The position numbers and the translations under genes are program-made. DNA of 64,000 nucleotides from Apostichopus japonicus (Eukaryota; Echinodermata; Holothuroidea; Aspidochirotida; Stichopodidae): positions 25,929,611 to 25,993,610 of the forward strand of contig NC_092576.1 of assembly GCF_037975245.1 (NCBI RefSeq), read 5' to 3'. Below the pieces are notes generated by a model that was given only the letters and a program-made list of their open reading frames with translations, had not been told where the DNA came from and did not search any database. How positions within the stretch are numbered: position 1 is the stretch's first letter; every line of letters begins with the position of its first letter. Shown here one piece after another: positions 1 through 26,780 of this stretch.

Positions 1-3000
1 AGATCAAATCAAAATCAGAAATTACATACGAAGTACATTGGACAATCATCATGCCCACCCCCTCCCTTCTCCATAAAAATATCAAAAGAAAGTTAACCCT
101 AAGCATTAAAGATGAGAACAAGAAAAGTATAGTTTCAATGGGTAGAGATCAATATAAGAAATTATATATGTTGATTTCATGTTCATGTTTTAATATAAGA
201 GATTATCAGCCTGCATTGAATTGTCATAATAAGCAACATGAATCGCTTAGAACAGCTTTCAATAATGATGTCATCATTTGACACATATGGTAACGTCTCA
301 TTCTCTGTATTTTATCAACAGCGCCGCAGCCTGGCAACTGACAAACAATGCCTCGTAAGATCATAAGCCGAAGTAGCCGACAGTGTCTCTGCTCATCGTT
401 TTTTACGTCGTTCTTGATTGTCGAGTTAAACAAACCGCAAATTTTTCCTGGACAACATGAATCTCACAGAGGGTTATCTTTCCTTCTAGTCTTGCCATTC
501 TTAGCATCTTCAAGTTCTAGAGAGAGTTAGCGGCGCAGTCTTAGCAAGGTTGTATTTTGAACCTCGTAATGGTTAGTTCTATGAGTCTTAAAGTAGCTGA
601 AAATAATGATAACTCTTTCCTGGGGAACATGACGTCAGATATATTCTGTAGATAAATTTGAATTACAGTAAAACAATGAAAGACGTCAAAACTATGAATA
701 TTGTAATGTAAACTTGCTTCACGATACCCAGAGGGGATAAAAGTCCCTAATGGAATTTCGATATATTTTTTGTAATGTATGTATTTTGGATCCTCCTGCA
801 AGCAGGAACTCGCGAAAAAGCCTCATTGGCTTATCAAAGCTGACTGAAGTCAGTCTCTTACATTCATATTTAAAGTCCAAATTAGGATTTTTTAATTGTC
901 AACAACACTTTCGAGTATTTGTAATTATTTTACTAGTAAAGTGTTTCCACCTGTACAAAACAAAGGGAAAACAAGGGAGATAAAGTATAAAAACATGGTG
1001 ATTATAAATTACATGGTAAAGGTGTGCGCATAGGCACTTACAAGAATAGCAGAACGTTTTTTTGCTTACAAAATTATAATGACTGATGGATTATGAGATT
1101 TTGGTTACGGTAACTTTTAATTGATCAATCTTTACTGCAACTTATCCACCTTACATAAGAGTCATTTTGATATAAATATCCATGTTCTTTAAACACCATT
1201 TAGATTTAGTCGTATGTAAGGTTTAAATTACTCTCTTTCCTAAATATGGTAAAAGGTCAAAATTATTGCCATTCTTTGTACAGCTTTAAGGAGAATATGT
1301 CGTACCATCTGTCCTATAGCATTGTAATTAGGTCACCTATCGTGGCATTTCTCAATATTTTGGAATGTGTTTGAAACTTACAGAGAGAGATATAGAGAAA
1401 GGTCTTTTGGAACCTTACTTTTGGAACCTTTAGTAACTTTAGAACTTTAAAGAAATGTCATCATCTTCAAATGTTCAGATGACTTGATAATGTTAACGAC
1501 AGTATGATATCAATTATTACAACATCTAAAGCAATTGTGAGTTGTACATAGCTTTCCACTTGGCAATTGTTATTGTGTTAACCTTAGGAGTATGCGACCT
1601 TGTATGGTGTTTCCCCTGTAACAAGGAATTACCGTCAAATGCAATTGTTACATTGTTAATTCATCATACAATTGTCATCATACAATTGTTAATTCATCAT
1701 ACAGGTGACTCTGACCATGACGGCCGTGTTGGTCCTGACATGCATAAAATGAAGAAGTACAGTTAACCGGGTAATAGTATATTTTACGACTGACATTTAA
1801 TTGTGTACATACAACCATTTTTGTTCGTGTTTTTTCTTAGGAAAAACACCGTAGACAAACAGACAGTTCTGGTTGTTAAATGACAAATTAAAGCTCTGTT
1901 TTTTGTTATTGAAACCTGCATTTTACGGTTAATTGACAAGGAAGTAAATCACTACACAGGTAAAAGTAAAAGATCAACTTTACAATGTACGTTTACAATT
2001 TAACTGCATGTTTGCCACTTCAGAGGCTAGGACTGATTTAGGTATACGTGCATATGCATACAGGTTACAGCCAAGTTAATTACTGTATTGATTAAAGTCA
2101 GATTTTAAGTAATGTAAGACAGTTTACATGCTGGTTAATTATCATGCAGTTATGGCATACTAAGTTTAAGCTATTTTTAAACAATTTGTTTTGATTTCTT
2201 TGTCATGGATTGACCGAGTCTGACATGATTAAACTCGTTTAATAAAAATCGTAAAGTTTAAAGCAATACACTGGATTTCTGGATTTTCTTATCATCACTG
2301 GTCCGATGTCATCCTCAGACTTGATCAAGTCTTTGTCCAAGTAACATTTTAAGCTCAACTGAATTATTATTTGTCATGAGTTTACTATTCATTGTTGGAA
2401 TTGTAACCCAAGAAGTGTTGAATCTAGCAATACATTATCTCCCCTCCCCCCCCAAAAAAAAATCCTCACACAAAAACATTAAATGTGTTTACTTTAGTCT
2501 ACCATCTTACGATGTGAATGAAGTAGGAACCAAATACATGCATACCATCCCCATCGCTGCTTTCACATTTCTACTTGGGAACTAGAAAGGAGAATCTTTG
2601 ACCCAGTAAGTAAAGACAGATTTAAAGCTGAGGTAAATTATTCATGTACCAGTGACTGTTATTGTGTATTCATACTGATACCATCCCAAAGGTTGAAAAT
2701 TATCATATTAAAATAATATTTTGAACCAAAAAGACTGTTTAAGTTTGCATTTATTACATCACTCCTGTTTGCTTAAGATCGCTTCTGCAGCAAAACAAAT
2801 CTCAACTTTTAATATTATCATTTCGACAAACAGTACATAGGAATGCAAAACATACCTGGATACAAAGAATATGTTCTTCTTTCATCTGTCAAATGTGAAT
2901 TTTCTTCGGCAACAAAACCCATTGAAATCAAGCTGGTATTAGGATTGAAACAGAGCCCAACCGCAACAGAATCAAATCTTACGCCAACATCCAGAGCCTA

Positions 3001-3260
3001 TCAAAGGTACGTACATACAGCACTACAAGGAACTAGACCTATTGTTCAAATTCCATTACCTTACCAGAGGAACCTAAAACCCTACACGTTACCGATTGAA
3101 ACAAACAGTTCAAATTGAAACCGTAACCAATATCAAACCTCACAGATAGTGCTGGTAACTACCACATAACATACCAGGACTATCAGTTCTCTAGTTATAG
3201 ATTTTGTCATAACGGTGACAAACTAAAATACAAACAGACCATCAAAGGATCATGAACACT
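1..3260. other. AT-rich non-coding stretch, no gene recognised
   Basis: Only short open frames without family resemblance, and no splice-linked exons that I can support. The longest, 91 codons at 2843-3118 on the plus strand, matches nothing I recognise. A pyrimidine tract followed by poly(A) lies near 2440-2460. Confidence 0.5.
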
Positions 3261-3265
3261 GTGTG

Positions 3266-4010
3266 CACATCTACAGGCTGACATCAGTACAATGTTCTGA
3301 TGTACAATGTCACTTGTTATAACAGACAGCACGTCTACAGGCTGACATCATTACAATGTTCTGCTGTACAATGCCACTTGTTATTACAGACAGCACATCT
3401 ACAGTCTGACATCATTACAATGTTCTGATGTACAATGCCACTTGTTATAACAGACAGCACATCTACAGGCTGACATCAGTACAATGTTCTGATGTACAAT
3501 GTCACTTGTTATAACAGACAGCACGTCTACAGGCTGACATTACAATGTTCTGATGTACAATGTCACTTGTTATTACAGGCAGCACATCTACAGACTGACA
3601 TCATTACAATGTTCTGATGTACAATGCCACTTGTTATAACAGACAGCACATCCACAGGCTGACATCATTACAATGTTCTGCTGTACAATGTCACTTGTTA
3701 TAACAGACAGCACATACACAGGCTGACATCATTACAATGTTCTGATGTACAATGCCACTTGTTATAACAGACAGCACATCTACAGGCTGACTTCATTACA
3801 ATGTTCTGCTGTACAATGTCACTTGTTATAACAGACAGCACATCTACAGACTGACATCATTACAATGTTCTGATGTACAAGGCCACTTGTTATAACAGAC
3901 AACACATCTACAGACTGACATCATTACAATGTTCCGATGTACAATGTCACTTGTTATAACAGACAGCACATCTACAGGCTGACATCATTACAATGTTCTG
4001 ATGTACAATG
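3266..4010. repeat. 64-bp tandem satellite, about 12 copies
   Basis: The phrases ACAATGTTCTGATGTACAAT and ACTTGTTATAACAGACAGCA recur about every 63-64 bp from near 3266 to 4010. Twelve copies were counted, with a few substitutions (CTGATG/CTGCTG alternation) and one slightly shorter copy near 3540. It lies downstream of the POLR3B stop codon. No exon similarity was seen. Confidence 0.93.
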
Positions 4011-5009
4011 ACGCTTTATAGACACCAATCAAATGGTCCTTTAGTGTTGCCCCTTCAGAAGTATTACCCAGAATGTTCCCTGCATTATACCGAGTCATTG
4101 AGGACATTATGCAATAACATCTCTTAATGCAGGAACATAGCATGCTGCTCAAGGTGAGCACAGTAAAGTGATGTTTGAGGGGGTTATTCAACTTTCCTAG
4201 CATATTTTGTGGCAGCAATAAAGGAGACCTTAAAAGTAAAGCCGTTTAGCATGGTTCCCATCCTTTCAAATCAAATTCCAGACTTTTTTTAAGACTAAAA
4301 CATACTTTATGGTTCACAACAAATCCTACCAATGAAGGCTGCCTGTTGTAAACCTAACAATTGTAACTTTCACAAAGTGTTTGCTAACCCATACCATTTA
4401 TATTACAAATGTAACTGATTGTTACCACTTACACGAGAGTATGCATACACAATTTTCCTCTCAGGATAAAGATATTATTTTCGTTTTTAAATGGAACCTT
4501 TTCAAATTAGTTATGAAAAAAATTAAACTGCTCAGTGTTTTTCACATTTCCAGACTAAACATCACTATTAAGGATCCAGAAAAACAAGACCTGCATGAGT
4601 AAGCTGAACAAAATGGTCAACTTAGTTCATTTACGCAGGATTTATTCCTCAACAATGCATGAAACCTTCACCACCTTCTCAGTTTCATCTGCACCTCTAG
4701 GAAAAAATAATCCTGCAGACTTTATGGATTATTGCAGAGAAAGATTATTGCAGAGAACTAAAACACAAAACAAGAGTCCAGACTTGATCTTTATCTGCTG
4801 TCTTGCTTGCTTTCTTCCTTCCTGCCCTTCCTTGATTGAGGATGAGCTTCCTAAATCCATCATCAGCTAGATCTCCATCTTCTTTCCATCGTCATCATCA
4901 TTTCATCCCTGTTTAGGAGAGCACCTCCTGCCACCGCTAATCCCTTCTTTTACCATCGAGGTCAACTCCTTCATCCTTTAAGCCATTGTTTTTATTTTCT
5001 TGACCATCC
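4011..5009 (-). other. POLR3B 3' flank / probable 3' UTR region
   Basis: Directly downstream of the POLR3B stop in gene orientation. Minus-strand AATAAA motifs occur at 4991-4996 and 4641-4646, so the transcript could end at either place or elsewhere. A 91-codon plus-strand frame (4595-4870) has no recognised family and is probably chance. No other gene seen. Confidence 0.4.
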
Positions 5010-18251
<13,242 letters not shown>

Positions 18252-18296
18252 CTGAAGACAGAATAAGTGCTTGTTATAACAAAATTAGTATAAAAA

Positions 18297-20990
18297 CAAG
18301 AGCCCAAGGGCACTGTGGTTCCTTGCTTGGGGTATATGACAATACACATAATATTATCAAGCAAGAATCTTTGAACTTGTATACATAACTTCACACACAA
18401 AGGTCACCCGAAGGTCAACCAATTGACATTTTTGATCGGTGAGACCTAAATAGAGCATGACTGTAAAAATTCAAACATTTTTTATTTGCCCATTTTCTCC
18501 CCCCAAAATACTACTTTTTTAACATAAGCTGACCTTTGGTGACGTTGGACCACATGACCGTTAAGTTTGAAAATATTTCCCTATACCATTTGCAACTTGT
18601 CCAACAAAATAAACCTCGTCACACCTTGGCACTGGGAGTTATTGCATTAAATGAGTGAAAATTAACTTTGACCTCATATAACTTCGCACACGAAGGTCAC
18701 ATGGGGGTCAACCCATTGACATTTATGATCAGAAGGTACCTTTAACATCTGAAAATAGCATCGAAACTGTAAAAATTCACAAAACACGAAAAGGTCACCA
18801 GAGGTCAAATTGAGGTCACGGGTCATCCAGATGCGGGTCGACAATTGGATTACATAGAAGCAACTCCCAACCCTAACGGACAATTTGTTCTCAAGTTATC
18901 GCAAAAATACTAGTTTTTTATCATTAATTGACCTTTGGTGACCTCGGATCACATGACCCTTAAGTTTGAAAATATTCCCCTATACCATTTGCAACTTGCC
19001 TCAAAATATCAACTGTGTAACACCTTGGCACTGGGAGTTATTACACTAAATGTCTGGAAATTAACTTTCACCTCATATAACTTCCCACACGAAGGTCACA
19101 CGGGGGTCAACCCATTAACATTTATGATCAGAAGGTACCTTTAACATCTGAAAGTAGCATCGAAACTGTAAAAATCCACAAAACACGAAAAGGTCACCAG
19201 AGGTCAAATTGAGGTCACGGGTCATCCAGATGCGGGTCGACAATTGGATTACATTGAAGCAACTCCCAACCCTAACGGACAATTTGTTCTCAAGTTAACA
19301 CAAAAATACTAGTTTTTATCATGAATTGACCTTTGGTGACCTTGTATCACAAGACCCTTAAGTTTGAAAATATTCCCCTATACCATTTGCAACTACTCCA
19401 AAAATATCAACCTTGTCACAACTTGGAACTGGGAGTTATTGCATTAATTGTCTGAAAATTAACTTTGACCTCATATAACTTCGCACACGAAGGTCACACG
19501 GGGTCAACCCATTGACATTTATGATCAGAAGGTACCTTTAACATCTGAAAATAGCATCGTAACTGTAAAAATCCACAAAACACGAAAAGGTCACCAGAGG
19601 TCAAATTGAGGTCAAGGGTCACCCAGATGCGGGTCGACAATTGGATTACATTGAAGCAACTCCCAACCCAACCCTAACGGACAATTTGTTCTCAAGTTAC
19701 CGCAAAAATACTAGATTTTTATCATTAATTGACCTTTGGTGACCTCGGATCACATGACCCTTAAATTTGAAAATATTTCCCTATACCATTTGCAACTTGT
19801 CTCAAAATATCAACTGTGTAACACCTTGGCACTGGAAGTTACTGCACTAAATGTCTGAAAATTAACTTTGACCTCATATAACTTAACATACAAAGGTCAC
19901 CTTGGGTCAACTTATTGACATTTTTGATTGATGAGACCTAAATTAGAGCATCAAACTATACAAATTCAAACATTTTTTCTTTGCCCATTTTCTGCCCCCA
20001 AAATACTAGTTTTTTAACATTAATTGACCTTTGGTGACCTCGGATCACATGACCGTTAAGTTTGAAAATATTTCCCTATACCATTTGCAACTTGTCTAAA
20101 AATATCAACCATGTCACACCTTGGAACTGGGAGTTGTTGCATTAAATGTCTGAAAATTAACTTTGACCTCGTACAACTTCGCACACGAAGGTCACACAGG
20201 TGTCAACCAATTGACATTTTTGATCGGAAGGTACCTTTGATATCCAAATCTAGCATCAAAACCAAACATTTCCTTTTTTGCTCGTTTCCTCCCAAAATAA
20301 GCACATTTTTTCTAATGTGACCTTTGACCTTTTGACCTTTGTTTCTGATGTAGATTAATCTCCTGATGCCAAAAAACAAAACGAAAAGTCTGTACAACCA
20401 TCCTAACTCCGACCGAAAAACTTTGACCCCATATAACTTCGCACATAAAGGTCACACGGGGTCAACCTGATGACATTTATGATCAGAAGGTACCTTTGAC
20501 ATCTGAAAATAGCATAAAAACTGTAAAAATCCCTAAAAACACGTTAAGGTCACCAGAGGTCAAATTGAGGTCAAGGGTCACCCAGATGCGGGTCAACAAT
20601 TGGATAACATTGAAGCAACTCCCAACCCTAACGGACATTTTGTTCGCAAGTTATCCCAAAAAAACTAGTTTTTTATCATTAATTGACCTTTGGTGACCTC
20701 TGATCACATTACCGTTAAGTTTGAAAATGCTCCGCTAACCAGTTCACAACTTGTCCCACAATATCAATCTTGTCACACATTGGCACTGGGAGTTATTGCA
20801 GTTTTAATATTTTCGGTTTTTGGACCATAACTGACCTTTGGTGACCTTTGTGGGCACCAGAAACAATAGGGCACACCTTCTCCATATGGCGGATCTATAG
20901 TCCAAGTTTGGCCTCAATCCAACTTTCCCTTATTGAGATAGAGCGTACCCAAGAAAGTGTCACAGATGCACACAGACACACACACACATA
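18297..20990. repeat. ~400-bp tandem family rich in AGGTCA hexamers
   Basis: Around six diverged units. The phrase AAGTTTGAAAATAT (one copy AAATTTGAAAATAT) recurs at 18563, 18962, 19360, 19763 and 20058, and a variant at 20717. Spacing is ~400 bp, with one shortened (295) and one lengthened (659) interval. The flanks look like a mobile element: ACAAGAGCCCAAGGGCACTG at the left and a CACACACA-rich end near 20970-20990. No coding capacity is visible. It lies in the direction where the missing 5' half of POLR3B should be. Confidence 0.85.
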
Positions 20991-23900
20991 CGCCAAACCT
21001 CATTTAGTGTGAGTTTGTATCCAAGTTGTTCCATTTTGGGTGCACGTGTGTGTGTGACTTCTTTTTGATTTTGAACTCTCCTATGTGGTGTGTTTTGTTC
21101 TCTGTTTCATCGTTACTAGATTTTACTAATCAATGAAGGAATTAAGAAGGTTTGTTAACGTTCCCGTACAGTAAATGGGTCACCTGTCACACGTCGGATG
21201 AGACAGCTATCTACAACTTGAAAGCCTATACTTGCACAAGTAACTCTAAAGTGTATTACTACAATACATTGTTCTAATCAATGAAGGCATTAAGAAAGGT
21301 GGGGGATAGTTTGAACTTACCTATGTGTTTACTTTTTTCTTTGTTCCTCCCCACTTTCCCAATGATATTGTAGAGTGACGTATTATGGGGAATAACATCC
21401 CCTGACAATACTTTTGGTGGTGGAGTCTCTCTTTTGGGTTCACCCTGCTCATTCACCTGTCTGTTATCTGTGCGTGTATTTGTCCCTTCTGTTACTGTTA
21501 TTTGCCATTCAAAATGTCAAGAAGATCCTGCTTGGATCAAAACGCCAGGCCCACTCGAAATCTTCCTTCGTGTAGCATGTTTTTGTAGGAAAACGGTTGT
21601 CAGGTGTTGCTTGAGTTTTCTTGAATGCATATTTTATTGAGATTGAGATAATTATGAGAAATGACTGGAAAATTAGAGAATTAGATATGAAAAGAGAAAT
21701 TTACTGCATGTGTAGTCTAAAGCTTCTATGAGAACCTATACTTAACTGCACGTCTTTAGGTTCTATTTCGATGTAGCCCACCTCTCAAAAACTGAACTTT
21801 AAATTAATGTTTAGATTGATCTGCATGAGTAGAAATTAATTACCTTACTCATTATGCATGTTATACCTATGTACATGCGACAAAAATATAAGTTGAATTT
21901 CACATTGCTACGATCTGCATATAAAATATACTTTTCCTTTCTGAGATGGTACCAAATACATGACGTACATGTGATCATGCGTACAAGCTGTAAATACTGT
22001 GATACGACCATAAAGTATGCTGGTGACCAAATAGCCATAAGGCCGTTCACTAAATTGATATAGCGTGGAACTTTAAAATGTGGTTCAGGCCACAAATATA
22101 TTGTATTAATAAAAAAGACAATACTAGTTGAACGGAAGATTCCAGCGGTCTGTTAGAGTTATAACTTACATACTTATGTAAGGTACTAATTGAGAGGAAA
22201 AAAATGTCTTTAAACTTCAACTACCTCTATCCCAACCCCTTGCCTATTATACCTTTAGATTAAACTCTCGCTTTTTCCATGAGTCTCCCTTGCAAAAAGT
22301 TAAACAAATAAGAACCTCATCTGACATATTACTCTCTGTCTAATCCCCCCCCCCCCCAGTTCTCCCGGTAACCCTCATGACATTTTCACAGCAAAATACA
22401 TTTTGTCACAAACTAAAATCACTTCGCTATCATGTTATCGTTATTATAAATGGTGAAGCATGACATGAATCTTTTTATCAAATCCTCAGCACATTCAAAC
22501 TTATAAATTCTTAACATATTTCGATTTTACCTGATAATATCCGTTAAAGTCGTGGTTACATAACTTAACGTGTACTTAGGTGTGTTTTACTGACAAGTCA
22601 CAGCTTTTTACTGCAAGGTATGGTATGGAAAGCTTAAATTACTAGAAATTAGTTTAATGCCTTTTATGTTGGTTGCGTACATACAAAGGCCAGGGTAACA
22701 AACTTTCAACTGCTAAACGAACACTATCAAGAACACAATATCAACTGAAAAGAAACTCTTTATACTATTTACAAATATACAATAAAAACTACGTTTGGTT
22801 GTACACCAACGTTGTTTGACGCCATTTTCTTTATGAAATTATTTCGAGGGCTTCTATATTTCTATCAGTTTACAGATTCCATTGGTCATGCAAGAAGTGT
22901 TTATCACCCAGGCTGTCTTATTGAAAGTGTCTGGTAGAAATATCTAACTGGTAAGTAAAACAGTTAATTATATAGTTTAAAAAATGTATTTAGTAAACAA
23001 ACCACACATATTGAAACGTTACCTTTTCTGTATGTTGCTCTGTTATGATGTTTCATATGATGTGGTTTTTGCCCACATCTACTGGATTGTGTTATTGAAT
23101 ACTTTCACTAAGCAGCCTACTTTTTCTATAAATATATTTATTTATCTATCCAGCAACACAACATTCGTTGGCTTTCCAAGAAAATCTATGACAGATAGGA
23201 AATCTTAACACGAAAAGCAAATGCCGTTTGCCAATAGAGAATATTCCCAAAACACTAAACATGCTTACAGTTTTCGTTATCCATCTTAGTCAAAGGAAAG
23301 TGATTGTTATAGAACTAATAGTACAATACTAAGCTGCTTGCCAACTACATAATGTTAACATTGCCAAAACAACAAACAAAACCAGAATTTGCTTCTACTC
23401 ATCAGTCTAAGAATATGTAAGTGGTGATGACCGTTCAATTTCAATTTAATCTTCATGTGTATATACATAAGATCGTTTTATTACTCGTTAATTTTTATGT
23501 TTGTTGCACCGATTGCAAGCAAATACCTTGTCGATACAACTATTACAGGGATATTTCACTGAGCATCATAACACTTTGAACACATGCAACCACGCAGAAC
23601 ACACAAATATAAAAAGAAATAAAATAACGAGCGCATTTGCGTGCTAACAAAATGTATGTCGAAAGGTCCCACTTATTTGACGATTTACTTAAAAATATGT
23701 AACAAACAAACATAATTAAAAAAGGTTATACATGTATGCGTATAAATACTACACAAAGCATTGATTAGGTATTTAATTCCATCCCAGAAAGTGTGTTAGC
23801 CACCCAGATACACTGAGTATACGGATGTGTTGAGGCACAGGGGCAAACAGTGCTAAACATCGTTGGGTAATAAATAAGCAATATCTTAAATTAATTCCCG

Positions 23901-24290
23901 TTTTGCTTAAACAGTGTACTTGAGAGGTACCGACAGCCATAGTTTTACCATATTGTATTTTTGTCTATGCAATTTTCAGTAGTACCACAAAAAGATTTAC
24001 ACAACAAAGTTATATGTCGCTATTATATGCAGATGGTATCATTACGTTTCTTAGTCCCTACTTGAAACTTATTCGTCTGCCTGTATGTAGAACTCCAGCA
24101 GAATAGTCTAAGATTTTTTTGTTGGTCTGATGTTACGTTAAGGGACGCGGAAGGAAAGTCAAATTGTATTTTCACATATGTTATGAAACAAAAAATCCAA
24201 CAATTAATGAGCAGGGTGAACACAAACTAAAGACTCCACAACCTTAATTCTTGTTATGAGATATTATTCCTCATAAAACAAAATCGCGTC
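20991..24290. other. AT-rich non-coding stretch, no gene recognised
   Basis: Short chance frames only. A decayed hammerhead/Penelope-type fragment lies at 21500-21560 on the plus strand. A poly(C) run is near 22348-22358. I looked for minus-strand POLR3B N-terminal exons here and saw none. Confidence 0.45.
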
Positions 24291-26170
24291 CACGTCCGTT
24301 CGGCTCCGGACCGAGTCCCCCCCCCCCCTCCACAGGCCCCCAGTTGGCTAAGGACTGAGATATGCACCAGTCAACTCTAACGGTCCGACCACTTACCATG
24401 AGTAGATTCTCGTGTTCGAGGGATTATTCACCGGTCTCGGACGACTAATACCAGAACACAGATAATTGCTACCAAAGGACTGTCCAGGAATAGAGATTCC
24501 CTCAGAGGTACGTCCACCAACTTCAGGTAGACCAAGAGTGGCTACTGTGATATTTCAACCGTTATTGGAGCAGATGGCTATCATCCAGTAACCACCTCTG
24601 ACCGGTCTGCGGACGCAACACGTCCAAGACCGGTCCGATCGCGATAACCACCGGAGCGGAAACGAGGCCGCTTACCACCGGTCCCTAAAACTCAGAAACC
24701 GAAGAGATGGCCATAGAGCTGCTAGCCTCAAAGCGTGTTCCGAAGCCGGAGATGGAGCCTCCTGATTAGGTTACTGCGACTCACAACCTGTGGAGGCGGA
24801 GGAAGATGATAAAGTGGAACAAGACGCTAAAGAAATTGGTTTGCCCACGGACCTCGTAACCAAGGCCGTGCAGATCTTCTCCAAGATATTGGGTTTCGAA
24901 CCTCCACTCGCACTTGCACCCAAACCGGTGGACCGAGCGTCTAGACTCTGAGCTACGAACGAACCTCACAAGCAGCAGCCCCGTGCTAACTGGTTGAAAC
25001 TTCCAAGACAAGACAATTGTCCGCCTTCCCGGCCAAACAAGACCGGGCACTGAATGAACGGCTCAACATGAAGACTAGACACATGTCGTATGACTTGGAA
25101 CAGGCCTCTGTGGTCGGCTTGATATTTTGTTAATCTCTCATGCTAGCAGAAAAGCACCAAAAAAAAAATAGCCACTAGCAGCTCCTGGATGACAAACAGA
25201 TCCCTGACCGTGAGGCATCCCACATCATATAGCTATTGGGGCCACTAGCAAGACATATAAGATCAATTCGCCAGGTTCTATATCAAGCTGATAGAGCCCA
25301 GATGAGCCAACATTCTGGCCACGATGAGATGACCGGAAGGAGAGACAAGAGACAGACTGATCCACCCCCGATGGCAGGTGAAGACCATGTTCACAGACCG
25401 GTTCAGCGAAGCGGTACAGTGCGTTTTTGCGAGAAGGGATACACTTACTAAGTCGACATTCTTTAAAAATTTAGCCCACAGAGACCTCAAACTCGCAGAC
25501 CGGCGGCGACCAGACCGTCCACTTTCACCTTACCATCGAGGGGTCGCGGCATCTTGCTCAGGGCCTTGCAAATGCCAAGGAAAGCGAACCGACTGGTAGA
25601 AGTCTTCTCCAGGGGAACAACCAACCCAACGAATTGGTCTGTAGAACACCAGACGTGCTCACGGCTCTTCAGCATACTCAAGCGCGAGAATGCCATGCTG
25701 CCCACATTCTGCTCCAGAATATTGCACCCGCAAGCCTGGGAGGCAGATGCGATGTGGTTATGTAGAGTCGGGATGCAGGCCTACTCCTACCCTCCAATAT
25801 GCCTCGCTAGTTCTTCTAAAACTACAGAAGTCCAAGGCGAGGATCACAGGTGGCACAAGAGACCTTGGTTCCGCGCCCTGTCAGATTCGATACACCAATT
25901 CTTTCAAGCCAAGGGGAGAAGCTTTAACCACAACACCCGGTCCCCCAACCTGACTGCCTGGCCATTATGAAGTCTGATCTCAGAGCGCGAGGGATTTTGG
26001 AAAAAAATGCCAATATGGTAGCGGCAGCGAGAAGATCTGGCACTATCAGGACTTATTCTTTACGACTTGGCTACTTCTTCAGATGGTGTAAGAACATCCA
26101 GGTTGACCCACATTCAGCGTATGTACCTCTTCCGTTAAGGCAAACAAAGCTCTACGGTCCAGTTTAGTCT
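24291..26170 (+). pseudogene. DIRS-like retrotransposon relic, copy A
   Basis: GC content rises sharply here. Broken frames read in the order expected for a DIRS element. A gag-like acidic region at ~24790-25050 includes LVTKAVQIFSKILGF, and more gag-like sequence lies at 25236-25451. An RNase H tail at ~25590-25950 (FSRGTTNPTNWSV, YASLVLLKLQKSKARI, HNTRSPNLTAWPL) follows. The N-terminal helices of a tyrosine recombinase lie at 25967-26167 (RRSGTIRTYSLRLGYFFRWC). Several stops and frameshifts occur, and the polymerase core motifs are missing. Family assignment rests on domain order and motif resemblance. Confidence 0.72.
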
Positions 26171-26780
26171 CTAAAGACGTAATTGCCCTCCCCCACCTCC
26201 AGTTGACCTCTCCTATGGGTCACCGCTCACTAACTCTCCCTTCCAAATTTACCATTCCAAAAGAAAACTCGTGTTTTTTTTCTTCTCCATTTACGTTTAC
26301 GCTTTTTCTCACGTGAATCCTGCTGCTTGCGACGAAGTTTGCAGTATGATTGTTTATGTCACTGTTAAGTATCTTTTTGTATTTCGCAGTTTTTCTGCCG
26401 CTTTTTACATTATACGGTTCAACCATTTGTGTACAATTTGTGCGATACATTGTGATTGACCGTTGCTATACAGTTCTTAAAGTTCCTTGTGGGCGTCTCT
26501 AGTTGAAGACTTGGGCCTTTTCTAGGCTTCTTAGTCATTTACGGGGACTTCGTGTCGCCCCGTTAGTTCTCCGGCGGAGAGATCAGCCTTAGTCTTTTTG
26601 GGGTTTTAACCTTTATTACGACTCTCTACCTACAAAGTTTACTTTGCCCGCCTCTCGGGCCTCGTTGGCTCCTGTATCTCGCGGGCATATACGTTCTTTT
26701 TTATTGTTGTTTCTTCTTCCCGAGTTCTCCTCTTCCTATCTTAGCTATAGGTTACTCTGTACAAGGAAGTAAGAAATACC
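26171..26780. other. Unassigned stretch between two DIRS-like relics
   Basis: Pyrimidine-rich, GC similar to the flanking elements (for example CGCCTCTCGGGCCTCGTTGG). Probably terminal or internal non-coding sequence of the retrotransposons. No open frame of interest. Confidence 0.35.

Noticed and set aside
2843-3118. 91-codon plus-strand frame
   Set aside because: No recognised family, no splice partners, and composition like the background.
25554-25970. 138-codon frame as an independent gene
   Set aside because: It is one frame of a broken DIRS RNase H tail; adjacent frames continue the same domain.
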